This document shows, piece by piece, positions 21,691-30,111 of a stretch of DNA of 64,000 nt (its first letter is position 1; each line of letters starts with the position of its first letter). The position numbers and the translations under genes were made by a program. Origin of the DNA: Patagioenas fasciata (Eukaryota > Chordata > Aves > Columbiformes > Columbidae); the NCBI RefSeq assembly GCF_037038585.1, contig NC_092559.1, forward strand, positions 24,166,488 through 24,230,487, in the 5' to 3' direction. The notes beneath the pieces are model-generated. The model did no database searches, was not told the DNA's origin, and saw only the letters and a program-made list of their open reading frames with translations.

Positions 21691-21766
21691 GGGTCAGTAC
21701 TGTTGAGGGTGCACTTGGTCTCTTCATCCAGGTCACTGATGAACAAGTGGAACAGGACTGGACCCA
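21691..21766 (-). mobile_element. CR1 RT fragment, antisense
   Basis: The minus strand reads [20 protein letters not shown], the CR1 stretch just before the FADD motif. Only about 75 bases remain, joined head-on to sense CR1 endonuclease at 21767. Confidence 0.8.
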
Positions 21767-22815
21767 TTGCTATCATGGAGACGTGGTGGGACAGCTCACA
21801 TGACTGGAATGTTGTCATGAAGGGCTATGTACTTTTCAGGAAAGACAGGCCAGCAAGGCGAGGTGGAGGAGTTGCACTTTATGTGAGAGAGCAACTTGAA
21901 TGTCTTGAACTCTGCCTGAGGGGGGTTGACGAGTGAGTTGAATCCCTATGGGTAAAAATTAAGGGACAAGCTAATAAGGGTGATACTGTTGTGGGTGTTT
22001 ACTACAAGCCACCTGATCAGGAAGAGGAAGTTTTCTACAGACAGCTGGAAGTAGCCTCACAAACACATGCCCTGGTTCTCATGTGTCCTGGTTTTGTTAA
22101 AAACAAGTTTCTCTTTTAGTGAATTTGCCTGTCAGCTAAAGCTTTCATATCAGCTGCATTTTCCTGGAAAACCAGATACATTTTTGGTAGACATAGCAAT
22201 GGAATGCGAGGTTATTGATAAAGAACAGATTCACATCTCACGAGAGGGGCAATGAGAAACAGGTGACCAAGAAACTGACCAATGGAGTATAACATTCCAT
22301 TCACGTGAATACTTCATATAAAAGTGGGAGATCACAAGGATCTCATCCCTTTTTCCTTATGGCCGGCATTAGGAGAGGACCTTGCTAGTCGTCCCTGCGA
22401 ACTGAGGCCTAGTGACAGACTGAATCCAGTTCCGGTTGGCTGCAGAGTCCAATCCAGGAATTCAGGTGCCAAAGCAGTTGCTGGGACTCTCAAGATTGGT
22501 TTTGTGTAATTTGTACTATTTTTCTCTATTTTTATTAGTAGCATTAGTAAAACATTTTTAATTTTTCCAACTCTCTTCTCTCTGTCCTTTTTTCCCCTCC
22601 CAATCACCTGTACTTAGTGGGAAGGGGGGAGAGAGAGGGGCTGAAGGGAGAAGGGGGGGAGAGGGGGTTAACAATACATCTGCCACGGTTTTATTGCCAC
22701 CCCGCAATCAAAACCTCAACATCATGGGAGACTTCAATCACCCTGACATCTGCTGGGTAGGCAACACAGCTAAGCATGCCCAGTCCAGGAGTTTCCTACA
22801 GATCCTGGTGGGATC
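21767..22815 (+). mobile_element. CR1 endonuclease fragment split by a solo LTR
   Basis: Starts inside the endonuclease (IMETWWDSSHDWNVVMKGY, RKDRPARRGGGVALYVREQL), runs to the codon before MGDFN, and continues after the LTR with MGDFNHPDICWVGN. It loses identity near 22815, where ORF1 of another CR1 copy begins. A stop near 21936 and shifts break it. Confidence 0.85.
22084..22721 (+). mobile_element. Solo LTR, TCCTGGTTTTGTT family
   Basis: Starts TGTCCTGGTTTTGTTAAA and ends CCTCAACA (638 bp). The target duplication TCATG is perfect (22079-22083 and 22722-22726) and splits the CR1 ATG-GGA of the MGDFN motif exactly. TATA-like CATATAAAAGTGG near 22315. Confidence 0.93.
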
Positions 22816-23149
22816 AAACTCTGGCTGCCTGGGGGCAAGACCACCACCAGCAAGAAAGAAGATCAAGGGATTCCTGTCTCCTCCCCTTCCCTGACTGAAG
22901 AAGGCAGGTCAAGGGAAAGGGGTGAAGAGAAACAAGTCCACACTAAGGTTGGCAGGAGAAACATCCCCCTACCCAACCCACCTTCCCAGGTGCCTCTGTC
23001 CAACAGGCAAGAGGCTCAGGATGTGGAACGCAGCAACTTCAGGAACTAGGAGAAATGGCAGCAAGTTCCTGTCTGGTGCAGAATGAGGAGGGTTCCTACT
23101 GTGACCACCCCATCCTCCCAGGTTCTCTTGTAAAACAGGTATGAGGCCT

Positions 23150-23778
23150 TGTAAGTGGAACCAAACAACAACATCGAGGGAGTCAGTTCCACTGAGTTGG
23201 ACGTGCTGCAGAGAATAAGTCACCCTGCATCCTCCATCAAAACAGCTCCCACAAAGAAAAAAAGGCAGGTTGTGGTTGTAGGAGACTCCCTTCTAAAGGG
23301 AACAAAAGGCTGTATATGCAGGCCAGACCCACTTCTTAGGGAAGTCTGATGCCTCCCTGGGGCCAGGGTTAAAGATGTTAGAAGGAAACTTCCTGTCCTG
23401 GTTAGGACCTCAGACTACTACCCACTAATAATTTTTCAGGTGGGCAATAATGAAAGTGAAAAGGGAAAGCTAAAGATGATCAAGAGAGACTTCAGGGCCT
23501 TGGGACAACTGGTCAAGGGATCAGGAGCACAAGTAGTGTTCTCCTCTATCCCCACAGCTGCATTGTATGATGAGGAAAGATGCAGGAAGACCCAGCAGAT
23601 CAATACCTGGCTGCAGGACTGGTGTCACTGGCAGAATTTTGGGATTTTTGATCATGAATCAGCTTACATGGCACCTGGCCTGCTAGCAACAAATGGGATG
23701 CACCTGTCTCAAAAGCAGAAAAGGATCTTGGGGCAGGAGTTAGAAGGACTTATTGAGAGGACTGTAAACAAGATTTGA
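23150..23778 (+). pseudogene. CR1 ORF1, esterase-like domain
   Basis: The sequence contains KKRQVVVVGDSLLKGTKGCI (GDSL-type nucleophile Ser), then a stop after LLREV (23349), CLPGARVKDV, and a second open part (23440-23778) with QVGNNESEKGK, GAQVVFSSIP and the block NGMHLSQKQKRILGQELEG that contains the catalytic His. The position where the family has DGMHLS carries Asn instead of Asp, so the acid residue appears lost. ORF2 follows within about 100 bases. Confidence 0.82.
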
Positions 23779-23990
23779 AGGGGGAGGAAACCAGGTGTGG
23801 CAGAGGCACACCCAAGGGTGACATGCCGGTATCTGAGGGTAGTACTAGCGAGGCCCTTCAGTGTGCCAACCCAGTGGAATCAATGACTCAGCTGAAGTGC
23901 ATCAATACAAATGCATGCAGCATGAGCAACAAACAGAAGGAGCTGGAAGCCCTTGGGAGTCAGAAAAACTGTGATATAATTGCCATCACA

Positions 23991-24441
23991 TGTGGAGAGT
24001 CTCTGGCTGTGTGCTGTGAACAAGCCAGGGCTTGATGCGGCTGTGCTACACGGAAGGATTTCCCTGAGACACCAGAGACAAAAGGAAAGTAAACAGAAGC
24101 TGCTCTGCCCTCGACCCAGGCTGCAGGAGAGGCGTTGCCGCTACGCATGAACAGTCTGTGAGCAGTGCCCTGCAGCCAATCGCCATAGTGGGGGGGGATG
24201 AGTGACTGTGAGTGTAACCAATTGTAGCCTGCACTTGCCGCATGGCCTTTTGGTATAGAGTATATAAGGCTTGGAAAAACGTGGTCTCGGGGACATTGAT
24301 ATTCAGTGTTGTTTAAGAGTTCATTAAAGAGTACGGATGGTAAATTCACATTGAATTAGACTCCTTACTCTCGCCCGGCCCGCCCGTTCGATCAAAGAGC
24401 TTATGCCGGCGTCTGGATTCGTCGAATTTACTACCACTACA
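23991..24441 (+). mobile_element. 5' LTR of the young provirus
   Basis: Starts TGTGGAGAGTCTCTGGCTGT and ends CTACCACTACA. TATA-like GAGTATATAAGGC near 24258, and TTCATTAAAGAG near 24321 as a possible poly(A) signal. CpG sites are well preserved in the U5 part, in line with youth. Confidence 0.95.
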
Positions 24442-24442
24442 A

Positions 24443-24540
24443 ATGGTAGCAGAGGATGGTTCGTTAGCAAAGCATAACGCTCCGGATCTACATATGGTAG
24501 CAGAAGGATGGATCGTTAGCAAAGCATAACGCTCCGGATC
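24443..24540 (+). repeat. tRNA-iMet-type primer-binding site, tandemly duplicated
   Basis: TGGTAGCAGAGGATGGTT (24444-24461) is complementary to the 3' end of initiator tRNA-Met as I recall it and starts two bases after the LTR. The 46-bp block 24443-24488 is repeated at 24494-24540 with one inserted A (AGAAGG) and one substitution, separated by five bases. The first copy is the better match and correctly spaced. Confidence 0.88.
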
Positions 24541-24680
24541 GAAATTACTGCGGTAAGCAGCGTTCATAAAAAACGGAGCCAAGCCGGGGTGTGGGATAGT
24601 GTGCTTAGTCCGATATCAAAAGACGGGCACCTGTCGAGCTGGCCACTCGCATCCTACGTTAAGACCGCGCTGATAAGATA

Positions 24681-25523
24681 ATGGATATTGAAACAGCCGC
24701 GGCACTGCTGACGACTATTCTCTCTAAGAGAGGTATTGAATCGTCACAGGAAAAGCTAATCACATTGATTTTTTTAGCTCAGAAGTGGGGACACTTTGGA
24801 GAAGTTCCACTTTTGTTTTCCCCAACGGAATGGAGATCAGTGGGGGACACTATGTGGGACAAAACTATCAGAGAGGAAGAAGAGAAAGAAATTAAAGCTG
24901 TGAGAGAATTGTGGAAAACCGTATTAGAATCATTAGAAGTTATGAAATCGGAACAGCGTGCCGCCCTAAGAGCCGCGGAGGCGCTTGTCCCAGAACAAAC
25001 CTGGACTGATAAAACTTGTCCAAAAGAAAAGAGGGGCCTGTGGGCTACTCTGTGGGGTCTGCCTGCCGTTCGGGGTGGTCGCGGGGTCCCGGCTCAGCCA
25101 ATACTTTCACAATCCGATCTGCAACGCGGATTAGAAACTGCGCGGCTCGTAAACAAAGAACCGGAAGTTTCCCCCTCCGAGTCTCTGGGGCAATGTGCCA
25201 AGAAGGCGGAAGTGCAACTGGTCGACTGTCCGGATGTGGGAGGCCCTGAGTGCCGCCCTCCTCCTACCGCTCCGCCTCTGCCCTGCCCCGAGCCGGACGC
25301 CCCCCCTCCCTCCGAGAAAAACGTGGGGGCCCGGCCCGGCCCGGCCGCGGCGCCGTCGCCGGGGCCGGGGCCGCCTCAAACTTTGCCTCCGCAAGCACCC
25401 GCGGAAGTTTTTTGTGAGCCTCCTCCTACATCATTGGGCTCACCCCAAGCAGTAGAGCAGTTACTGCAAGTTATTACCAACAAGCTTGAACAACTTAAGA
25501 GTGTCAAATGTAGAGAAAAATAA
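24681..25523 (+). CDS. gag: gag, matrix and proline-rich part (280 codons)
   Basis: The frame starts MDIETAAALLTTILSKRG at the first ATG with a preceding leader of 240 bases. Residues 1-100 are helical and charged, as in a matrix (WGHFGEVPLLFSPTEWRSVG). Residues about 180-255 are extremely Pro/Ala-rich and GC-rich (25240-25400), unlike the AT-rich pol. The end (EQLLQVITNKLEQLKSV) looks like a short coiled coil. The frame stops at 25521-25523, while the following capsid part lies in another frame, so a frameshift near 25490-25520 separates them. No MG myristoylation signal is present at the start. Confidence 0.75.
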   Translation: MDIETAAALLTTILSKRGIESSQEKLITLIFLAQKWGHFGEVPLLFSPTEWRSVGDTMWDKTIREEEEKEIKAVRELWKTVLESLEVMKSEQRAALRAAEALVPEQTWTDKTCPKEKRGLWATLWGLPAVRGGRGVPAQPILSQSDLQRGLETARLVNKEPEVSPSESLGQCAKKAEVQLVDCPDVGGPECRPPPTAPPLPCPEPDAPPPSEKNVGARPGPAAAPSPGPGPPQTLPPQAPAEVFCEPPPTSLGSPQAVEQLLQVITNKLEQLKSVKCREK

Positions 25524-25790
25524 GGAACAAATTGAGTTTCAAAAACCGGCTTGCCCTTCACAAACAATGCAATCAAAGGTGCCTATAGATTCTACTGACC
25601 AACCACAGCTCCGACGTGGCAGATGGTCAGGGGTCATCAAAGATGCCATCCTAGAAGGTGATTGGTCTCCAGCAAAATTAGCCCTACCGGTAATTCAAAA
25701 TATGAACACTCAGACAACGGTATGGGAACCACACAATTGGAAAATTTTGCAGCAAGCAAAACAAACAACCACAAGCTATGGTATACGTTC
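25524..25790 (+). pseudogene. gag: Capsid N-terminal fragment ending at a deletion
   Basis: In the +1 frame: LRRGRWSGVIKDAILEGDWS, then ALPVIQNMN and WKILQQAKQTTTSYGI, the conserved beginning of the betaretrovirus-type capsid. At about 25775-25800 it changes abruptly to the sequence that precedes dUTPase. The rest of capsid, including the major homology region, and the zinc-finger nucleocapsid are absent. I infer an internal deletion that predates the insertion. Confidence 0.75.
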
Positions 25791-26620
25791 AGCAGCTACC
25801 GGACACAAAGAACATCTCCGAACCTGTATCACAATCAGTGACCAACCGTGAACCAGGCTTCTTTCACCTCAACAAGCCAAGCACCGCAGGAAGCCTCGGA
25901 GTTGATGTGGAGACAGCAGTAGATATAACATTGACCAATACTGCAATTCATAGAATACCAACTAATGCTAAAGGACCTTTATTTCGACAAGATAGTCTCA
26001 TTGGAGGCCTATTGATTGGCCGTTCTTCTGCTAGTATCAAAGGTCTTATAGTAATACCAGGTATAATTGATGCAGATTTCACAGGAACTGTTCAAATCCT
26101 GGCCTACACTCTGCATCCGCCAATTTTTATTCCTTCTGGGAGTAGAATAGCTCAGGTAGTAGCACTGGAAAACTGCCTACCAATGCTTCCAGGAGTTCCT
26201 CCAGCATCCTCAACACAAAGGCATGATAAAGGATTTGGATCGACAGGTCCTGCAGTTTGCTTCACCTCATCAATGACTCAGCGTCCCATGTTACGTGTGC
26301 AACTATTTCAGTCTGATTCTACTGTTGTTGTAGAGGTAAATGCAATGCTTGATACTGGAGCTGATGTCTCCATCATTAGTCAATTCAAATGGCCACGAAA
26401 TTGGAAACTTCAAAAATCAATCTCTTCCACTGTAGCTGGAGTAGGGGGTCAAACTACTCCAAATATAAGTGTTGATCCCATTTCGATTAGTTTCCCTGAA
26501 GGTCAATGTGTTACCCTTAGGGTGTATGTAATGGAATTGCCAAGCAGCCTTGAGGCGCTTATTGGCCGTGATGTCTTGGGGCAACTTGGTGCTGTGTTAA
26601 CTACTTTGCCTTTTCCTTAG
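25778..26620 (+). CDS. pro: dUTPase-protease (pro)
   Basis: 280 codons, intact. Residues about 35-135 form a trimeric-type dUTPase (GSLGVDVETAVDITL, GLLIGRSSASIKGL, PGIIDADFTGTVQI, IPSGSRIAQVVAL), which would lower dUTP during reverse transcription. Residues about 165-275 are the aspartic protease: MLDTGADVSIIS (Asp at 26351-26353), a glycine-rich flap (VAGVGGQTT) and GRDVLGQLGAVL. The frame is -1 relative to pol, as expected for ribosomal frameshifting between them. The ATG is only the first Met and need not be a real start. Confidence 0.88.
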   Translation: MVYVQQLPDTKNISEPVSQSVTNREPGFFHLNKPSTAGSLGVDVETAVDITLTNTAIHRIPTNAKGPLFRQDSLIGGLLIGRSSASIKGLIVIPGIIDADFTGTVQILAYTLHPPIFIPSGSRIAQVVALENCLPMLPGVPPASSTQRHDKGFGSTGPAVCFTSSMTQRPMLRVQLFQSDSTVVVEVNAMLDTGADVSIISQFKWPRNWKLQKSISSTVAGVGGQTTPNISVDPISISFPEGQCVTLRVYVMELPSSLEALIGRDVLGQLGAVLTTLPFP

Positions 26621-26712
26621 TGGTCACTGGAAAGCAGTTGCCCAACCTTCCATTGACCTGGTTAACAGATAGCCCAGTTTGGGTTGACCAGTGGCCATTA
26701 ACAGAAGAGTGA

Positions 26713-29310
26713 CTGCAAAAGGCACGTGAATTAGTAGAAGAGCAATTAGTTGCAGGCCATATCAAGCCTTCTACTAGTCCATGGAATACCCCAATTTTTG
26801 TAATACCAAAAAAGAGTGGAAAGTGGCGATTATTACATGACTTGCGAAAGGTAAATGATCAAATGCAAGCCATGGGTGCTTTACAGCCTGGATTACCATC
26901 ACCTGTAATGTTACCAGAAAATTGGCATATTCTAATTATAGATTTAAAGGATTGTTTCTTTACCATTCCTTTTCATGAACAAGATACACAGCGTTTTGCA
27001 TTTACACTGCCTTCAGTAAACAAAGCGGAACCAGCTAAAAGGTATGAGTGGGTAGTGCTACCGCAAGGTATGAAAAATTCTCCTACACTGTGCCAAATGT
27101 ATGTTGCATGGGCACTTCAACCTATTCGTGCATCATGGAAACAAACAATTATTTATCATTATATGGATGATATTCTGTTCTGTCAACAAGCTGAGTTCAC
27201 AGAAAGTTCCATAGTCCAAATTACGATCAAACTCAAAGAAAAGGGGTTGGTCATAGCTCCAGAGAAAGTTCAGAAGTCTGCACCTTGGAAATACCTTGGT
27301 TGGTCCATTTGTGATGCACAGATTCGTCCACAAAAAATTGAATTACATACTGATTTACAAACATTAAATGATGTCCAAAAATTGTTAGGGGACATACAAT
27401 GGATTAGAAATTGCGTCGGCATTACTAACAATGATATAGCACCTCTTACTTCGCTTCTAAAAGGAGGTGATCCAGCTAAGAAAATAAGCTTAGAGTCCGT
27501 GCATCTCAAATGTCTTTCTGATATTATACAAAAAGTACAGACAAATTGGTCTAGCCGAAGACTTTCTGATCGACCAATTTCCCTCCTTATTAGCAATCTA
27601 GAACATCCGTGTGCAATCATCTGCCAGTGGCAAAACAAAAACGGGGAATTCCCCATAGATGTTGCTACAGATTCTTCCTTTTGTGCCACTGTCAGATTGA
27701 AAACAGAAAATGATTTGCGATTATTAGAGTGGATTTTTCTCAGTGTCCAACCAAAATTCAGTATTCAAACGAGACCAGAAGCAATTGGAGAATTGATTCG
27801 AAAAGGAAGATCTCGAATATTAGAAATTAGCGGTCAGGAACCAGATGACATCAGTATTCCGATAAATGGAGCCGATTTAGAATGGTGGCTGAGACATTCG
27901 ATGCCTATACAGAATGCATTATTAGGATTTATAGGCAAGGTACATTCACGACAACCAAAAGGTAAACTATGGCAATTCCTTAGAACAAATCAGTGGTTAG
28001 AGAGAAGCAAAGTAAAAGCAAAACCTGTTGAAGGCCTTACAGTATATACAGATGCAGGAAAACGAAGACACCAGGCAGCATGTGTCTGGCAAGAGAATAG
28101 TCAATGGAAACAGCATTTAATTGAAGGTTCAAAAGAGGATTCATTGCAGACTTTAGAGCTCACGGCAGTAATATGGGCCTTAAATAATTGGCTGAAATCT
28201 GCTTTAAATGTTGTCACAGATTCTTTGTATGTAGCAGGTGTAATACCCAGAATGGAAAATGCCCTGTTAAGACAATCGAATAATCCTCGATTAGGAAAAT
28301 TGTTTGTACAATTGAGAGCTATTTTAAATCAAAGAAAAGAACCCTGTTGTGTGATTCACATCCGCAGTCATCAATGGAATCTTGGTCTAGGTGAAGGAAA
28401 TCAAATTGCAGATAGTTTAGTAAGTTCAGTACAGCACATGCCTCCAACAGATAAATTCCAACAAGCGAGACAAAGTCATGAGAGCTTTCATCAGAATGCC
28501 AGAGGTCTCCAAAGACAATTTGATTTAACTTTAAATGAAGCAAGAAGTATTGTACAGGCATGTCCTCAGTGTGGAAGCCAGATGTTAGGTATAGGAATCG
28601 GTGTCAATCCTCGAGGTTTAAAAGCCTTAGAAGTATGGCAAATGGATGTGACACATGTGCCAGAATTCGGAAAACTTAAATATGTGCATGTCACAATCGA
28701 TACTTTTCCAAAAATGATATGGGCTACTGCTTTACCAGGAGAAAAAGCACTACATGTATGTAAACATCTTACAGCTTGTTTTGCTGTAATGGGTGTCCCA
28801 GAAAAGATTAAGACAGACAATGGCCCTGCCTATGTTAGCCAGAAAGTTAGAACTTTTCTAATGAAATGGGGAGTGAAACACGTTACAGGTATACCTCATT
28901 CCCCAACAGGCCAAGGAATCATCGAGAGAGCACATCAAATGATTAAAGGGTATTTGAGCAAACAGAAGCAGGAAGAGTTAGATTGTCAACAGCGTTTAGC
29001 AAAGGTGTTGTTTACCTTGAATTATTTATGTCTAACTGGAGACCATGAGGAGCCTCCTGTGATCATTCATCATTATCAGATCAGACTAGGAAGGAAAAAC
29101 ACTTTACCGGAATTCATGGTGAGATATCGTGATCCCACCACTGGATTGTGGAAGGGACCAGTACCTGTTATTTTTAATGGTAGAGGGTATATGTGTCTCT
29201 CCACAGATCAAGGTCCATTGTGGGTTCCAAGCCGAGCAGTAAAGCCGGAGTTGAAACAAACTCAACCAAGTCAACTCCCTGCAGCAGAACCCTCGGAGGT
29301 CACAGAGTGA
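26713..29310 (+). CDS. pol: pol: reverse transcriptase, RNase H, integrase
   Basis: Open for about 865 codons after a stop at 26710-26712; upstream RT sequence is readable before that stop, so there is one nonsense codon near the RT start. RT: PIFVIPKKSGKWRLLHDLRK, LIIDLKDCFFTIP (Asp), LPQGMKNSP and YMDD (27160-27171). RNase H: TVYTDAGKRR, LELTAVIWAL, VTDSLYVAGV and NQIADSLVS, all four acids present. Integrase: His/Cys zinc site (HESFH...CPQCG), QMDVTH (28645), KTDNGPAY (28816) and GIIERAH (28924), giving D, D, E. Apart from the one stop, every catalytic residue I can check is present. Confidence 0.93.
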   Translation: MQKARELVEEQLVAGHIKPSTSPWNTPIFVIPKKSGKWRLLHDLRKVNDQMQAMGALQPGLPSPVMLPENWHILIIDLKDCFFTIPFHEQDTQRFAFTLPSVNKAEPAKRYEWVVLPQGMKNSPTLCQMYVAWALQPIRASWKQTIIYHYMDDILFCQQAEFTESSIVQITIKLKEKGLVIAPEKVQKSAPWKYLGWSICDAQIRPQKIELHTDLQTLNDVQKLLGDIQWIRNCVGITNNDIAPLTSLLKGGDPAKKISLESVHLKCLSDIIQKVQTNWSSRRLSDRPISLLISNLEHPCAIICQWQNKNGEFPIDVATDSSFCATVRLKTENDLRLLEWIFLSVQPKFSIQTRPEAIGELIRKGRSRILEISGQEPDDISIPINGADLEWWLRHSMPIQNALLGFIGKVHSRQPKGKLWQFLRTNQWLERSKVKAKPVEGLTVYTDAGKRRHQAACVWQENSQWKQHLIEGSKEDSLQTLELTAVIWALNNWLKSALNVVTDSLYVAGVIPRMENALLRQSNNPRLGKLFVQLRAILNQRKEPCCVIHIRSHQWNLGLGEGNQIADSLVSSVQHMPPTDKFQQARQSHESFHQNARGLQRQFDLTLNEARSIVQACPQCGSQMLGIGIGVNPRGLKALEVWQMDVTHVPEFGKLKYVHVTIDTFPKMIWATALPGEKALHVCKHLTACFAVMGVPEKIKTDNGPAYVSQKVRTFLMKWGVKHVTGIPHSPTGQGIIERAHQMIKGYLSKQKQEELDCQQRLAKVLFTLNYLCLTGDHEEPPVIIHHYQIRLGRKNTLPEFMVRYRDPTTGLWKGPVPVIFNGRGYMCLSTDQGPLWVPSRAVKPELKQTQPSQLPAAEPSEVTE

Positions 29311-29464
29311 GGTGTAACCTTTGCATTGATTTAGCTGTGACATGTATGCGTACTATAGTTATATAAGTAGATCTTTAAACACCACTACCTCTTGAGTAAG
29401 TTTATCAACACCCAGCACATCGTTTGTTATAAGTTGAGTATCTTTAAACCAAAGTTCTTGGAAT

Positions 29465-29659
29465 TTGTTTAATCAATCCATTGCGATATTTAAACGGCAA
29501 TGGAATACCTCAGGTTTATTGCAAAGTGCACTGTTTACGTTGATTGTTGTTGTTATTTATATGTTATGTATAAGTTGTTTTTTATCACATATCAAAAAAG
29601 GATTAGAACACACAGCTAATCAATCCTGGCTTGTCCAAAAAGAAAAAAAAAAGGAGGAA
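29465..29659 (+). pseudogene. env: env transmembrane tail remnant
   Basis: A short frame holds one hydrophobic segment (about 20 residues, from 29520) followed by a charged tail, the pattern of the membrane anchor and cytoplasmic tail of a retroviral TM protein. No surface subunit, fusion peptide or ectodomain precedes it; the distance from the pol stop (29310) is only 155 bases. So env is almost wholly deleted. Confidence 0.6.
29639..29658 (+). promoter_or_regulatory. Polypurine tract
   Basis: A purine run AAGAAAAAAAAAAGGAGGAA lies immediately before the 3' LTR (TGTGGAG at 29661), as needed for plus-strand priming. Confidence 0.85.
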
Positions 29660-29660
29660 T

Positions 29661-30111
29661 TGTGGAGAGTCTCTGGCTGTGTGCTGTGAACAAGCCAGGG
29701 CTTGATGCGGCTGTGCTACACGGAAGGATTTCCCTGAGACACCAGAGACAAAAGGAAAGTAAACAGAAGCTGCTCTGCCCTCGACCCAGGCTGCAGGAGG
29801 GGCGTTGCCGCTACGCATGAACAGTCTGTGAGCAGTGCCCTGCAGCCAATCGCCATAGTGGGGGGGGATGAGTGACTGTGAGTGTAACCAATTGTAGCCT
29901 GCACTTGCCGCATGGCCTTTTGGTATAGAGTATATAAGGCTTGGAAAAACGTGGTCTCGGGGACATTGATATTCAGTGTTGTTTAAGAGTTCATTAAAGA
30001 GTACGGATGGTAAATTCACATTGAATTAGACTCCTTACTCTCGCCCGGCCCGCCCGTTCGATCAAAGAGCTTATGCCGGCGTCTGGATTCGTCGAATTTA
30101 CTACCACTACA
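29661..30111 (+). mobile_element. 3' LTR of the young provirus
   Basis: 451 bp, the same as 23991-24441 except for one base by eye (G at 29800 where the 5' LTR has A). Followed at once by the duplicated ATCACA and resumed CR1 sequence (GAAACATGGTGGGATG). Confidence 0.95.

Larger units (their letters stand above)
23991..30111 (+). mobile_element. Young betaretrovirus-like (ERVK-type) provirus, internally deleted
   Basis: 6121 bp, bounded by two 451-bp LTRs that differ at one site by my reading (A at 24130, G at 29800). A perfect 6-bp duplication ATCACA flanks it (23985-23990 and 30112-30117), and the CR1 endonuclease motif reads through the empty site. Order: LTR, tRNA-iMet-type primer site, leader, gag matrix part, a short capsid piece, dUTPase-protease, pol, a remnant of the env tail, polypurine tract, LTR. 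Most of capsid, nucleocapsid and nearly all of env are missing. The dUTPase joined to protease and the pro-pol frame change by -1 are betaretroviral traits. It cannot be autonomous, so it was probably mobilised in trans. Confidence 0.95.

Noticed and set aside
23960..24349. Minus-strand 129-138 codon frames repeated at 23960-24349 and 29603-30019
   Set aside because: They are identical because they are antisense to the two LTRs of the young provirus, not a duplicated gene.
24444..24461. A tRNA gene remnant
   Set aside because: Only the 3' acceptor complement is present and it lies two bases after an LTR; it is a primer-binding site.
25131..25455. Arg-rich and Pro-rich frames on both strands within gag
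   Set aside because: They are shadows of the GC-rich Pro/Ala segment of the gag frame at 24681-25523.
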